DNA of 5,935 bases from Pseudomonadota bacterium (GCA_023423995.1 JAFAEL010000242.1:1-5935); one strand, 5' to 3'; shown: positions 1 to 5,680, numbered from the stretch's first letter. Notes: a model not told the origin generated them from the letters alone. Numbers and translations are program-made.

Positions 1-1272
1 GATCTCGCCGGGCCGAACACGCGCGGCCTCGCCGGCAATGCGGCGCGCACGCCTGGCCCGGGCAAGACGGCCGCGGAGGAGTTCCTGAACGCTCGCCAGT
101 TCGGGACGGAGACGGCCCCGAGCCAGGGCGAGCGGATCACGCGGCAGCTCGGCTCCATCCTGGGGGATGACGGGGCTATCGCGACGGCGGATTCCATCAT
201 CGCTGCCCGGGCCGCGAAGGCGCAGCCGATCTACGAGAAGGCCTTTGCCAAGCCGATCGACTACCGCTCAGCACCCGGGCAGCGCCTCGATGCGATGCTC
301 GACGAGATTCCGAACTCGGCCCGGTTCAGGGCGAACGAGCTTCTGATGCTGGAAGGCAAGGGAGGCGAACAGCTCGTCTTTGGCAACGTCCCAAACCGGA
401 ACGGCATGTATCCCCTGCAGGCCGTCCCGAACACGCGGCAGTGGGAATACATCCGGCGCGCGCTCTGGGATGACGCTCTCGGCAACAAGGGCTTCGGCAA
501 GGAAGGCGAGATATCGCAATATGGCGCCGCCGTCCGTCAGCTTATCGGCCGTATCGACAACAGCCTGAACGAGGCTGTCCCAACCCTTCGGGCGGCTCGA
601 GCCGTCTACAAGGGCGACAGCGACCTACTGGATGCGCTCCGGGCTGGCCAAAAGGCCTTCCATCCCACCATGTCCAAGGAAGCTGTCGAGAAGGCCCTGA
701 AGGGGCTCTCGCAGGGCGAGGCCGAGATGTACCGGCTAGGGGCGGCGAACGCCCTGCGCGATCGGCTCGCCAACATGCCGGACGGTGCCGACAAGGCAAA
801 GGCGGCGTTTGGGGCGCCCGCGACCCGGGAGAAGGTCGCGGCCATGATGCGCGGCGATCCGAAGGGGCATGCCCGGTTCATGGAATACCTCCGGAATGAA
901 AGCCGGATGTTTGAGACGCGCAGCAAGTCGCTCGGGGGCTCGGCCACGCAGGAGCGGCTGGCGATCGCAGGAGACGTAGACAGCGCCGTTGGGGACTTCG
1001 GGGCCGCAGCCATCCAGGCCGGCACTGGCCGAGCTCGGGAGGCGATCACCACCATCTGGCGCACGCTGCAGAAGGCGAACCCCGAGAAGCGGGCAGCCGT
1101 GATGAACGAGGCCCGCAAGGTGCTGTTCAACCCTGACCCTGAGGCGCTGCGGGCGTTTATGCGTCGCGCAGAGCAGGCGAACCTGACTATGGGGCAAAGG
1201 GAGGAAATCGCCTCCACTCTCATCAGGGCGCTTCCGCGCGCGGTGATTGAGACTGCGATCTCGGCACAATAG
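1..1272 (+). CDS. Prophage-like virion / DNA-ejection protein, C-terminal part (5' end outside window)
   Basis: The frame is open from base 1 to a TAG stop at 1270-1272, giving 423 visible residues, so this is the C-terminal part of a larger protein. It is hydrophilic and mostly alpha-helical, rich in Ala, Arg, Glu and Lys, with no signal peptide or membrane segment. About residues 198-219 there is the pattern LRAARAVYKGDSDLLDALRAG. Later come 'EMYRLGAANALRDR' (about 242-255) and 'LGGSATQERL' (about 311-320). I recall this order of motifs from large prophage structural or injection proteins of rhizobia and Methylobacterium, where they are usually annotated as hypothetical. The role, an internal virion or DNA-transfer protein, is inferred from that resemblance. 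No other phage gene is visible, so either the prophage continues upstream or this is a remnant end. It could also be a non-phage helical protein. The open frame itself is very secure. Confidence 0.75.
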   Translation, partial: DLAGPNTRGLAGNAARTPGPGKTAAEEFLNARQFGTETAPSQGERITRQLGSILGDDGAIATADSIIAARAAKAQPIYEKAFAKPIDYRSAPGQRLDAMLDEIPNSARFRANELLMLEGKGGEQLVFGNVPNRNGMYPLQAVPNTRQWEYIRRALWDDALGNKGFGKEGEISQYGAAVRQLIGRIDNSLNEAVPTLRAARAVYKGDSDLLDALRAGQKAFHPTMSKEAVEKALKGLSQGEAEMYRLGAANALRDRLANMPDGADKAKAAFGAPATREKVAAMMRGDPKGHARFMEYLRNESRMFETRSKSLGGSATQERLAIAGDVDSAVGDFGAAAIQAGTGRAREAITTIWRTLQKANPEKRAAVMNEARKVLFNPDPEALRAFMRRAEQANLTMGQREEIASTLIRALPRAVIETAISAQ

Positions 1273-1386
1273 GTCGCAACAGGTTCTCGTGAAGGTCTCG
1301 TCTGACCATCGCGTCAGCCTCGAGGGCCGTCGCGCAAGTCTCTGGTCGTACCGCAACCGAGAGCCGCTTCAGCGATTTTGACTTGA

Positions 1387-1512
1387 AGCGACATTCGCAT
1401 CCTCCAGACCTACGACGAGAACGGCAGCCATGTCGTGACAGTCTGGTTTCGGGAAACGGCCACTGCGGCCCTGGGAACCGGTCACCACTTGCGGCAACAC
1501 GATCAACATCCC
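1387..1512 (+). pseudogene. Possible protein relic without a start codon
   Basis: Between stop codons at 1384-1386 and 1513-1515 the frame begins SDIRILQTYDENGSHVVTVW, which looks like a real soluble beta-rich fragment ('TYDENG' turn followed by 'HVVTVWFRE'). After about residue 23 the composition degrades to His/Gln/Thr-rich text. There is no ATG in the frame; a GTG lies at 1435. I do not recognise a family. It may be the remains of a small phage or accessory gene, or it may be chance. The evidence is only the look of the translation. Confidence 0.2.
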
Positions 1513-1522
1513 TGAAAGGGAT
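1508..1522. repeat. Perfect short inverted repeat, ATCCCT-GAA-AGGGAT
   Basis: A 6-bp perfect stem (1508-1513 with 1517-1522) encloses a 3-nt GAA loop. It is followed by CCGCCCCC and has no T-run, so it is not a standard intrinsic terminator. It lies in the gene-poor stretch, about 225 bases upstream of the first DUF6894 gene. It could be a small RNA hairpin or a protein site, or chance. Confidence 0.35.
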
Positions 1523-1747
1523 CCGCCCCCGCAAGATAAAGCGGTTGATAGGCACCGAGAGCCTGCCCGTTAGATCTGGTGTTCCGGGAAGTAAGGGGCC
1601 GACGAAAGACCCCCGCGAGCGGCCGAAGCGGCAAGCTGGGCGTTGTCCGAACTGGCCTGCCGACGGGCGGAGAGCCGGAGCAGTTCCGACGCCCCCTGTT
1701 AAACAAGATCTCCAGGAGACCAATCCGCTCGAGAAGCGTTGGGATAG

Positions 1748-2080
1748 ATGGAAAATCTTCTGCACTCCCAGGAAGACGTCTTCAGTGCCCCTACGCCAGA
1801 GAGGAAGCGAAGGTTCTTTTTCGATGTGCACGACGGACTGCGCACGTCGGTGGATGACATCGGGCTGGAGTTGGCCGGTGTCAGTGAGGCTGAACAGCAG
1901 GCCGTTTCAGCCCTCGCCGACATAACGCGAGACACTCTACGCAAGGGTGCAGGGCGCAGATTCGTGGTGGAGGTGCGCGGCGAGGGAGGCGACAAGATCC
2001 TCCGGGCAACTCTTTCGATGAGCGTTGAGGTCTTGGATGGGAGTGCCTGCAAATCGGAGTGCGGCGGGGCTAAAGCATGA
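1748..2080 (+). CDS. DUF6894-family small protein (first of two)
   Basis: The 110-residue product has an N-terminal extension of about 20 residues, then a domain starting RRFFFDVHDG (about 21-30). It continues through 'DDIGLELAGVSEAEQQA' (36-52), a helix to about residue 66, and a strand pair with 'FVVEVRGEGGDKILRATL'. This is the layout of the small DUF6894 domain: an N-terminal R-x-F/Y-F-D strand, an acidic D-x-x-G-x-E loop, an Ala-rich helix, then two strands. Its function is unknown; it is probably cytosolic. The start is uncertain. The ATG at 1748 follows a poorly spaced GGGAT, while a good Shine-Dalgarno-like GAGAGGAA (1799-1806) sits just before the point where family members usually begin, with no start codon there. 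The C-terminal tail (about 97-110) lies beyond the domain. Its stop overlaps the next gene by 4 bp, so the two are probably translationally coupled. Confidence 0.8.
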   Translation: MENLLHSQEDVFSAPTPERKRRFFFDVHDGLRTSVDDIGLELAGVSEAEQQAVSALADITRDTLRKGAGRRFVVEVRGEGGDKILRATLSMSVEVLDGSACKSECGGAKA

Positions 2081-2316
2081 GCGAGCGTCGAGAGTTGTAT
2101 AGAAGCCCGAACGGAGATGCGTGGTATCTCGGCCGCGAGCCGCAAAACGGGCACGCCTTCGTGATCCATCAGCCAAATCCCGCTTCCGGAGGACATGTGT
2201 CCCACATCGAGCTGGGTGCCTTCCTGCTGCAAGGTGGCAGCAGTCCCGAGCGCCAGGCTCTCTTGCGACTGATCGGAACGCTCGTGGACGTTCCTCCGTA
2301 CGCTGAACGTGTGTAA
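2077..2316 (+). CDS. Small conserved 'SPNGD' protein, function unknown
   Basis: This 79-residue protein starts at an ATG overlapping the upstream TGA (ATGA, 4 bp), a classic sign of translational coupling in an operon. The N-terminus reads MSERRELYRSPNGDAWYLGR, then 'GHAFVIHQPN', 'ASGGHVSHIELGAFLL' and a C-terminal helix 'PERQALLRLIGTLV'. I recall small hypothetical proteins with the same order (SPNGD-W-L, a His/Pro-Asn-x-x-SGG turn, IE-x-GAFL, HQALLRLIG-like helix) from Methylobacterium and Bradyrhizobium, often near DUF6894 genes. The function is unknown. There is no signal peptide or membrane segment. No strong Shine-Dalgarno is visible beyond GGGG at 2066-2069, which fits coupled reinitiation. 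Confidence 0.8.
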   Translation: MSERRELYRSPNGDAWYLGREPQNGHAFVIHQPNPASGGHVSHIELGAFLLQGGSSPERQALLRLIGTLVDVPPYAERV

Positions 2317-2390
2317 CCGGAACGGGAGCGCGTTCGGCAGGCTTGCAAAGCGCGACTGCGGCTAGACGCGGTGTCTGATTGCCATACACT

Positions 2391-2409
2391 GGCCTCCTCG
2401 GGCGAGGCC
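2391..2409. promoter_or_regulatory. Hairpin directly upstream of the second DUF6894 ribosome binding site
   Basis: GGCCTC (2391-2396) can pair with GAGGCC (2404-2409) across a 7-nt loop. An alternative pairing is CGGGC (2399-2403) with GCCCG (2407-2411) across GAG. The hairpin ends 3 bases before the GGAG ribosome binding site (2413-2416) of the gene starting at 2424. It has no T-tract. It could affect translation or mark an RNA processing point between the 2077-2316 gene and this one. GC-rich DNA makes such stems common, so the function is speculative. Confidence 0.3.
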
Positions 2410-2423
2410 CGCGGAGACTTATT

Positions 2424-2726
2424 GTGAGGTGCTTCTTCCATTTGGTTGGGCCGGCGGACGAACTGCTGACCGATGATACGGGAGTCGAGGTTGCGTCGGC
2501 TGACGACGCGCGAGCAGAGGCGCTCAAGGCAATTGATGAGATCCGCCGGGAAGACCCAAACGAGACGTCCAGTTGGTTCGGATGGAACCTAGAGATCGTC
2601 GATGAGGCGGGGGAAGTGATCTCGACGATCCCGTTGCGCACCAATTTCAGGCGAGCCCTTATCGTCGACCGTGTAGACGGACGTCCCGATCCTGACGTGG
2701 GGCCGGGTAGGACTGAGCCGCATTAA
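2424..2726 (+). CDS. DUF6894-family small protein (second of two)
   Basis: The product is 100 residues from a GTG start at 2424, chosen because GGAG at 2413-2416 lies 7 bases upstream and because family members begin M-R-C/R-Y/F-F. An upstream in-frame TTG at 2379 would add 15 atypical residues. The domain runs from 'RCFFHLVGPADE' through 'DDTGVEVASADDARAEALKAI' (about 17-37) and 'WFGWNLEIVDEAGEVISTIPL' (about 51-71). It shares the F-F strand, D-x-x-G-x-E loop, Ala-rich helix and V-x-D-E-x-G strand turn with the first DUF6894 gene. The last 30 residues are an unstructured Arg/Asp/Pro tail. Function is unknown. It follows the 2077-2316 gene by about 107 bases, so it may be in the same transcript or have its own promoter. 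Confidence 0.78.
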   Translation: MRCFFHLVGPADELLTDDTGVEVASADDARAEALKAIDEIRREDPNETSSWFGWNLEIVDEAGEVISTIPLRTNFRRALIVDRVDGRPDPDVGPGRTEPH

Positions 2727-3043
2727 CACGCGAGCGACGTGGTCCCTGACAGGCGAGCGCTTCTGCTCATCAGCCACGGCTGACCTCCACGCGCACAACT
2801 GGAACGAGGGATTTTGCCTACAGACCTGTGTTTTTGTCCACTTGAATCTCTCCTGCACGCAGCAGGATGAGGGATCTCGACAGACCGGTATTTCGCAGGG
2901 CGATCGAGTTCGTCTGCCCTCACCGAGTATCGAGATGCCTGGCAACCGACCAGCGGCGCCGGTGTTTCGGCCGCGGCGGAGGCTGACGAGGATCTGCGAA
3001 CCAGCTCCGAAGTGTCCTCACGACGCCGCTCGTTTTCGGGCCG
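2727..3043. other. Probable non-coding stretch
   Basis: No convincing gene is visible in these 317 bases. One short frame, ATG 2867 to TGA 2984-2986 (+, 39 residues), begins MRDLDRPVFRRAIEFVCPHR and looks mildly protein-like, but it has no properly spaced ribosome binding site and its second half is Arg/Gly low complexity. A hairpin, TCCTGC (2851-2856) with GCAGGA (2862-2867) across ACGCA, sits directly on its start codon. The stretch separates the plus-strand DUF6894 cluster from the minus-strand gene ending at 3044, so it is also where both transcripts would end. No intrinsic terminator with a T-run was found. Confidence 0.45.
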
Positions 3044-3274
3044 CTAGTCGGAGCGGACCAGCAGGGCGATAAGCTCACCCTGCCGGATCGTCGTGCTTGG
3101 CGTCTTCGCGATGATGCCGCGGATCGTTCGTTCCACTCGATCGAGAACCGCCCTTGCCCCGATCAATTCTGGCGCGCTCGCTGCCATGTCGAATGGGGCA
3201 GAGACGAGAAATGCTGAGAACCGGTCGCTGAGCAATGAGGTTGCGAGCACCTCGGGCGTCCACCGTTCGGCCAT
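3044..3274 (-). CDS. Small helical protein of unknown function
   Basis: The product is 76 residues, MAERWTPEVLATSLLSDRF at the start and 'IIAKTPSTTIRQGELIALLVRSD' at the end. It has balanced composition, mostly helical, with mixed hydrophobic and charged residues and no membrane segment or signal peptide. Third codon positions are strongly G/C while the amino acids stay varied, which supports real coding. The ATG at 3274 has GGAG (minus strand; + 3284-3287) 9 bases upstream. The frame stays open a further 24 or so codons upstream without ATG or GTG, so a 3' fragment of a decayed larger gene is an alternative. I do not recognise the family. It converges with the DUF6894 cluster and lies in the same direction as the 3560-3847 gene, about 285 bases downstream of it. 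Confidence 0.6.
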   Translation of the reverse strand: MAERWTPEVLATSLLSDRFSAFLVSAPFDMAASAPELIGARAVLDRVERTIRGIIAKTPSTTIRQGELIALLVRSD

Positions 3275-3559
3275 CGCACGGAACTCCGTCGTGGCTACGC
3301 ACGCGCGTGCCCGCCCCGTATACAGGCAGCTGAGGGCGGGTCAGGTAAATGGCTCTGAAGTGACGAGTGACGGACTCGAACGAGTTAGCCCTCGCACTCC
3401 CCTTCCGTGGCTTTGCAGCGGACAGTCGACCATTCGCGCGAGATGGCACTCGCCGATCAGGGCGGGGCGTGCGGTGGTAGCTCACCAAGAGCTAAGACGG
3501 GCCACGGTGCGCAGCAGAGTACGACTTGGGTCAGGTCGTATCCAGCCGCTTCCGAGAGA
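3275..3559. other. Intergenic stretch between two small minus-strand genes
   Basis: No frame here has convincing protein composition; the open frames translate to Arg/Ser/Pro-rich text. Visible structure: an inverted repeat ACGGA-AC-TCCGT (3278-3289) over the ribosome binding site of the 3274 gene; an alternating CGAGT / ACTCG / CGAGT set at 3364-3385; and TACGAC (3520-3525) with GTCGTA (3535-3540), a 6-bp stem with 9-nt loop about 20 bases after the stop of the 3560-3847 gene. The last could be a weak transcription end for that gene, but no T-run follows. Confidence 0.4.
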
Positions 3560-3847
3560 TCAGGCGTCGTGCGTCTCGCCGGGCAGCGTTTTCGGGTTTG
3601 AAGCGGGAGCGTTCGAGACCGTTCCGCCACCGGCCGGCATACGATCGCCCTGCCCCTGACTGTTTCCGCCGATCGCGACGGGCGGGCGCCCGGCGTCGCT
3701 GCTCTTGCCCCACTCGCCCTTCGGCTCAGGCTGTCCGCCTTCCCCGCCACTATTCCCTAGAACGGCCGCCTGCTCAGGGTTCTGCTTGAAATCGTCGAGC
3801 TTTCGCGCCTGGCCGACGATGTCATCTGGCTTCTTGGTCGAGATCAT
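3560..3847 (-). CDS. Hydrophilic Gly/Pro-rich small protein, unknown function
   Basis: From the ATG at 3847 the product has 95 residues. The first 30 form a likely helix (MISTKKPDDIVGQARKLDDF). The rest is Gly, Pro, Ser, Asn and Gln rich: 'GNSGGEGGQPEPKGEWGKSS', 'DAGRPPVAIGGNSQGQGD' and a tail 'SNAPASNPKTLPGETHDA'. It looks intrinsically disordered and soluble. The repeated GN-S/G-x-G turns (residues 31-34 and 60-63) recall small stress-related or KGG-type hydrophilic proteins, but I cannot name a family. A GTG at 3850 is an alternative start, and the frame is open up to 3991; the extra upstream part is Arg/Ser/Pro-rich and unlike the rest, so I favour 3847. The ribosome binding site is weak, with tandem GTAAAG hexamers instead. 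It is divergent from the dioxygenase gene. Confidence 0.6.
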   Translation of the reverse strand: MISTKKPDDIVGQARKLDDFKQNPEQAAVLGNSGGEGGQPEPKGEWGKSSDAGRPPVAIGGNSQGQGDRMPAGGGTVSNAPASNPKTLPGETHDA

Positions 3848-4166
3848 CACTTTACCCGCTTTACGGCCTGCGAAGCGCGAACGGATGCAGGACTGAGATG
3901 TTCCGGCCCCGATCGGGATGGGTGATGAACGGGTCCGCTGGGTGGGGAAGCGGACGGCGGGAAGCGTCCGCTGGGACACGCTCGCGTGCAACCCGCCTGC
4001 TCTCGAGGGGATTTGTCACGGGCCGCTGGAGGCAGTACCGTCAGTCACTATGTTCATGTCCACGTTCTTTCCCCTGAGCTGAGCGACCTCCGTCGCCCTG
4101 GCGCGACGAGCAGCCATCAGAACTCACGACCGGTCACGAGTGACGGTCGAACGGGAATTTGCGGAC
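3848..4166. promoter_or_regulatory. Divergent intergenic region upstream of two genes
   Basis: These 319 bases separate the starts of the minus-strand 3560-3847 gene and the plus-strand dioxygenase, so promoters for both are expected here. Visible elements are tandem GTAAAG hexamers (minus strand, + 3850-3864), a 10-bp palindrome CCCGATCGGG (3908-3917) and the alternating three-arm repeat at 3933-3972. I could not assign clear -35/-10 boxes. The open frames crossing it have no protein-like translation. Confidence 0.4.
3933..3975. repeat. Alternating three-arm repeat (GTCCGCT / AGCGGAC / GTCCGCT)
   Basis: GTCCGCTGGG occurs twice, at 3933-3942 and 3966-3975, with starts 33 bases apart. Between the copies lies the exact reverse complement AGCGGAC (3949-3955). 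The middle arm can pair with the left copy (9-nt loop) or the right copy (10-nt loop), giving two mutually exclusive hairpins. Starts spaced 33 bp apart, about three helical turns, would also suit a DNA-binding protein on one face. It lies between divergent genes. Function is inferred only from arrangement. Confidence 0.5.
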
Positions 4167-4958
4167 ATGCCAACCTCCGGATCACCGGGCCTGAGCGACG
4201 CTCAGATCGCCGGCTTTATCGAACATGGATATTTGAAGCTCGAAGGCGCTTTCGATGCCGATCTCGCGCGTCGTGGGCGAGAAGAGCTTTGGGCAGCGAT
4301 GGGCTTGTCGCCCGGCCAGCCTGCAACCTGGACTCAGCCCGTGGTGCGCCTCGGGTTTATGTCAGGACCGACCTTCGTCATGGCGGCGAATACTGCAAGC
4401 TTGCATGCCGCCTACGATGGGCTCGTCGGTGAGGGGCGCTGGGTCAGTCCTACCGGTCTCGGCACGTTCCCTGTGCGCTTTCCGTCAACGGATGAGCCCG
4501 GTGACGTTGGTTGGCACATCGACGTGAGCTTCGGGACTGAGAACCCCGACTTCATGCAGTGGCGGGCGAACGTGAAGAGCCGAGGGCGAGCACTGCTGAT
4601 GCTGTTCCTGTTCTCGGACGTGGATAACGAGGACGCTCCCACCATCATAAGGGCGGGCTCTCACGCCCACATCGCTCGGCAATTGATGCCCCATGGCGAA
4701 AGCGGCATGACGCTGGAAGAGTTAGCTGCCGATGGTTTTGCCTCGACAGCCGAATGCGAGGAGGTCTTCGCGACGGGAGAGGCGGGCACGGTCTACCTCT
4801 GTCATCCATTCCTCGTGCATTCGGCGCAGGCGCACAGGGGAACACGCCCCCGCTTCATGGCACAGCCGCCGCTGCTGCCGAGAGGTGGGTTCGATCCGGC
4901 ACTCCCGCCATCCCCTGTACAAGTCGCCATACGACGGGCCTGCGGCCTGACACTCTGA
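4167..4958 (+). CDS. Phytanoyl-CoA dioxygenase (PhyH)-like Fe(II)/2-oxoglutarate oxygenase
   Basis: The 263-residue protein matches the usual size and layout of PhyH-family non-haem iron oxygenases, which hydroxylate a small molecule while turning 2-oxoglutarate and O2 into succinate and CO2. The N-terminal region has the typical 'LSDAQIAGFIEHGYLKLEGAF' helix and strand (9-29). The metal-binding H-x-D is W-H117-I-D119. 'DAPTIIRAGSHAHIARQL' (156-173) is the usual strand with G-S-H. The distal histidine is most likely H218 in 'CHPFLVHSAQAHRG', followed ten residues later by R229, fitting an H-x10-R 2-oxoglutarate site. All catalytic residues appear intact. The substrate is unknown. It is probably cytosolic. 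The start is the ATG at 4167; a GTG at 4140 would add nine residues. It converges with the SnoaL-like gene, with a hairpin between them. Confidence 0.9.
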   Translation: MPTSGSPGLSDAQIAGFIEHGYLKLEGAFDADLARRGREELWAAMGLSPGQPATWTQPVVRLGFMSGPTFVMAANTASLHAAYDGLVGEGRWVSPTGLGTFPVRFPSTDEPGDVGWHIDVSFGTENPDFMQWRANVKSRGRALLMLFLFSDVDNEDAPTIIRAGSHAHIARQLMPHGESGMTLEELAADGFASTAECEEVFATGEAGTVYLCHPFLVHSAQAHRGTRPRFMAQPPLLPRGGFDPALPPSPVQVAIRRACGLTL

Positions 4959-4970
4959 CGGGGAGTCGAC

Positions 4971-4996
4971 GCGCTCGGGCGGCTTTGCCCGAGCGC
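4971..4996. terminator. Strong hairpin between convergent genes, possible two-way terminator
   Basis: GCGCTCGGGC (4971-4980) pairs perfectly with GCCCGAGCGC (4987-4996) around the loop GGCTTT, a 10-bp GC-rich stem. It starts 12 bases after the dioxygenase stop and lies 130 bases beyond the stop of the convergent SnoaL-like gene. No T-run follows on either strand, so it is not a textbook intrinsic terminator. Hairpins with few Us can still act or protect 3' ends in GC-rich bacteria. Confidence 0.6.
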
Positions 4997-5126
4997 AATC
5001 CGAGTGTCCGATGCCTGAGTGAGGTCGAGAGCGGGCGTAAACCGACGCGGTCGGGAAGTTCCGCTTTCGGACAAGCACGGGATATCGGCTAGTGGCGGCG
5101 CGAGCCGTAGTGAGCTCCCTTTGTCC

Positions 5127-5675
5127 TTACCTGAACACGGATGAGTTGCTCAGGTTCATGCCCCGGGCAATCTCTGCCGCTCCGGCAAGGCTCACATGAC
5201 GCACGAGCGGGTCGGCGTGTCGATGGGCGAGAAGCCATTCGGATCCGCGCCGCTGGAACACCAACGTTACCCGCAGCGACCAGTCCTGCTCCGGCATGCC
5301 ACCGACCTCGGCGACTTGCCTTTCAATCGCCGCGAGCACGACGAGATCATCGGCCGCATAGGCAGCCAGGAGCTCGAAGCTTGTCGTCCCGGAGGTGAAG
5401 TACCGCGAGAGCTTTGCCAGGTTCTCGTCGGAGCTTTCGAAGCCACGGGACGGCGGCCCGCCGAAGGGCGTCATCAGCAGGATGTCTTCCGCGAGCGGGA
5501 GGTGAGACGACCACGCCTTCATGTCACCACGCATAAAAGCGGCGTTTCCGTCCGCGGCCTTGCGGGCCAGGGCCTCAACAACCTCCTCGCCCCGAGAGCT
5601 CGCCGAAGCTTGACCCTCGGCACCAGGGAAGCTGCTGGCCGTGATGCCCACCAGGATGTCTCGCCGAGTACTCAT
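5127..5675 (-). CDS. SnoaL/NTF2-like domain protein with weak Tat-type leader
   Basis: The 182-residue product starts at the ATG at 5675, chosen because GGGAG (+ 5684-5688) lies 8 bases upstream; a longer open frame to 5786 adds 37 atypical residues. The N-terminus MSTRRDILVGITASSF has paired arginines followed by a short hydrophobic run and 'GQASA' (21-25), like a twin-arginine or Sec leader, though the hydrophobic core is short and interrupted by Pro. The body has a helix 'EEVVEALARKAADGNAAFMRGD' (30-51), then 'AEDILLMTPFGG' (62-73) and the strands 'SFELLAAYAADDLVVLAAIERQ' (99-120) and 'WSLRVTLVFQRRGSEWLLAHRHADPLV' (132-158). This is the NTF2/SnoaL fold of small ligand-binding or isomerase proteins. 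The specific activity is unknown. It is divergent from lysR and may be its target. Confidence 0.85.
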   Translation of the reverse strand: MSTRRDILVGITASSFPGAEGQASASSRGEEVVEALARKAADGNAAFMRGDMKAWSSHLPLAEDILLMTPFGGPPSRGFESSDENLAKLSRYFTSGTTSFELLAAYAADDLVVLAAIERQVAEVGGMPEQDWSLRVTLVFQRRGSEWLLAHRHADPLVRHVSLAGAAEIARGMNLSNSSVFR

Positions 5676-5680
5676 GTTCG

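Larger units (their letters stand above)
1273..1747. other. Gene-poor stretch next to the phage-like gene
   Basis: These 475 bases carry no reading frame with convincing protein composition on either strand. Long open frames exist only because the DNA is GC-rich; their translations are Arg/Pro/Ser-rich and lack domain-like patterns. A 5-bp stem (CTGAC 1302-1306 / GTCAG 1313-1317, 6-nt loop) lies 30 bases after the phage-like stop but has no T-tract, so it is only a weak terminator candidate. A second hairpin lies at 1508-1522. The frame around 1387-1455 reads like a protein fragment and is listed separately. The stretch may be decayed coding DNA at a prophage edge. No tRNA or recognisable attachment repeat was found. 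Confidence 0.5.

Noticed and set aside
606..1356. Long minus-strand open frames opposite the phage-like gene
   Set aside because: They are antisense shadows of a GC-rich gene; the plus frame has the coherent protein composition.
1579..1747. Possible group II intron or reverse-transcriptase leader
   Set aside because: A vague resemblance in the translation only; no domain V-like hairpin and no RT motifs were found.
1223..1925. Long open frames on both strands across the gap after the phage-like gene (minus 1223-1831, plus 1383-1925)
   Set aside because: Translations are Arg/Pro/Ser-rich without domain patterns, and they overlap the DUF6894 gene or the phage-like gene, whose frames look real.
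1937..2945. Long minus-strand frames opposite the DUF6894 cluster
   Set aside because: They lack recognisable motifs, and the plus-strand frames show family signatures and coupling.
3368..3385. tRNA T-loop-like sequence on the minus strand (GTTCGAGTC)
   Set aside because: The flanking T-stem arms do not pair and no acceptor or anticodon arms can be found around it.
3075..3659. Overlapping plus and minus frames of 130-190 residues in the 3.1-3.7 kb region
   Set aside because: They are low-complexity Arg/Ser/Pro translations that conflict with the better-supported minus-strand small genes.
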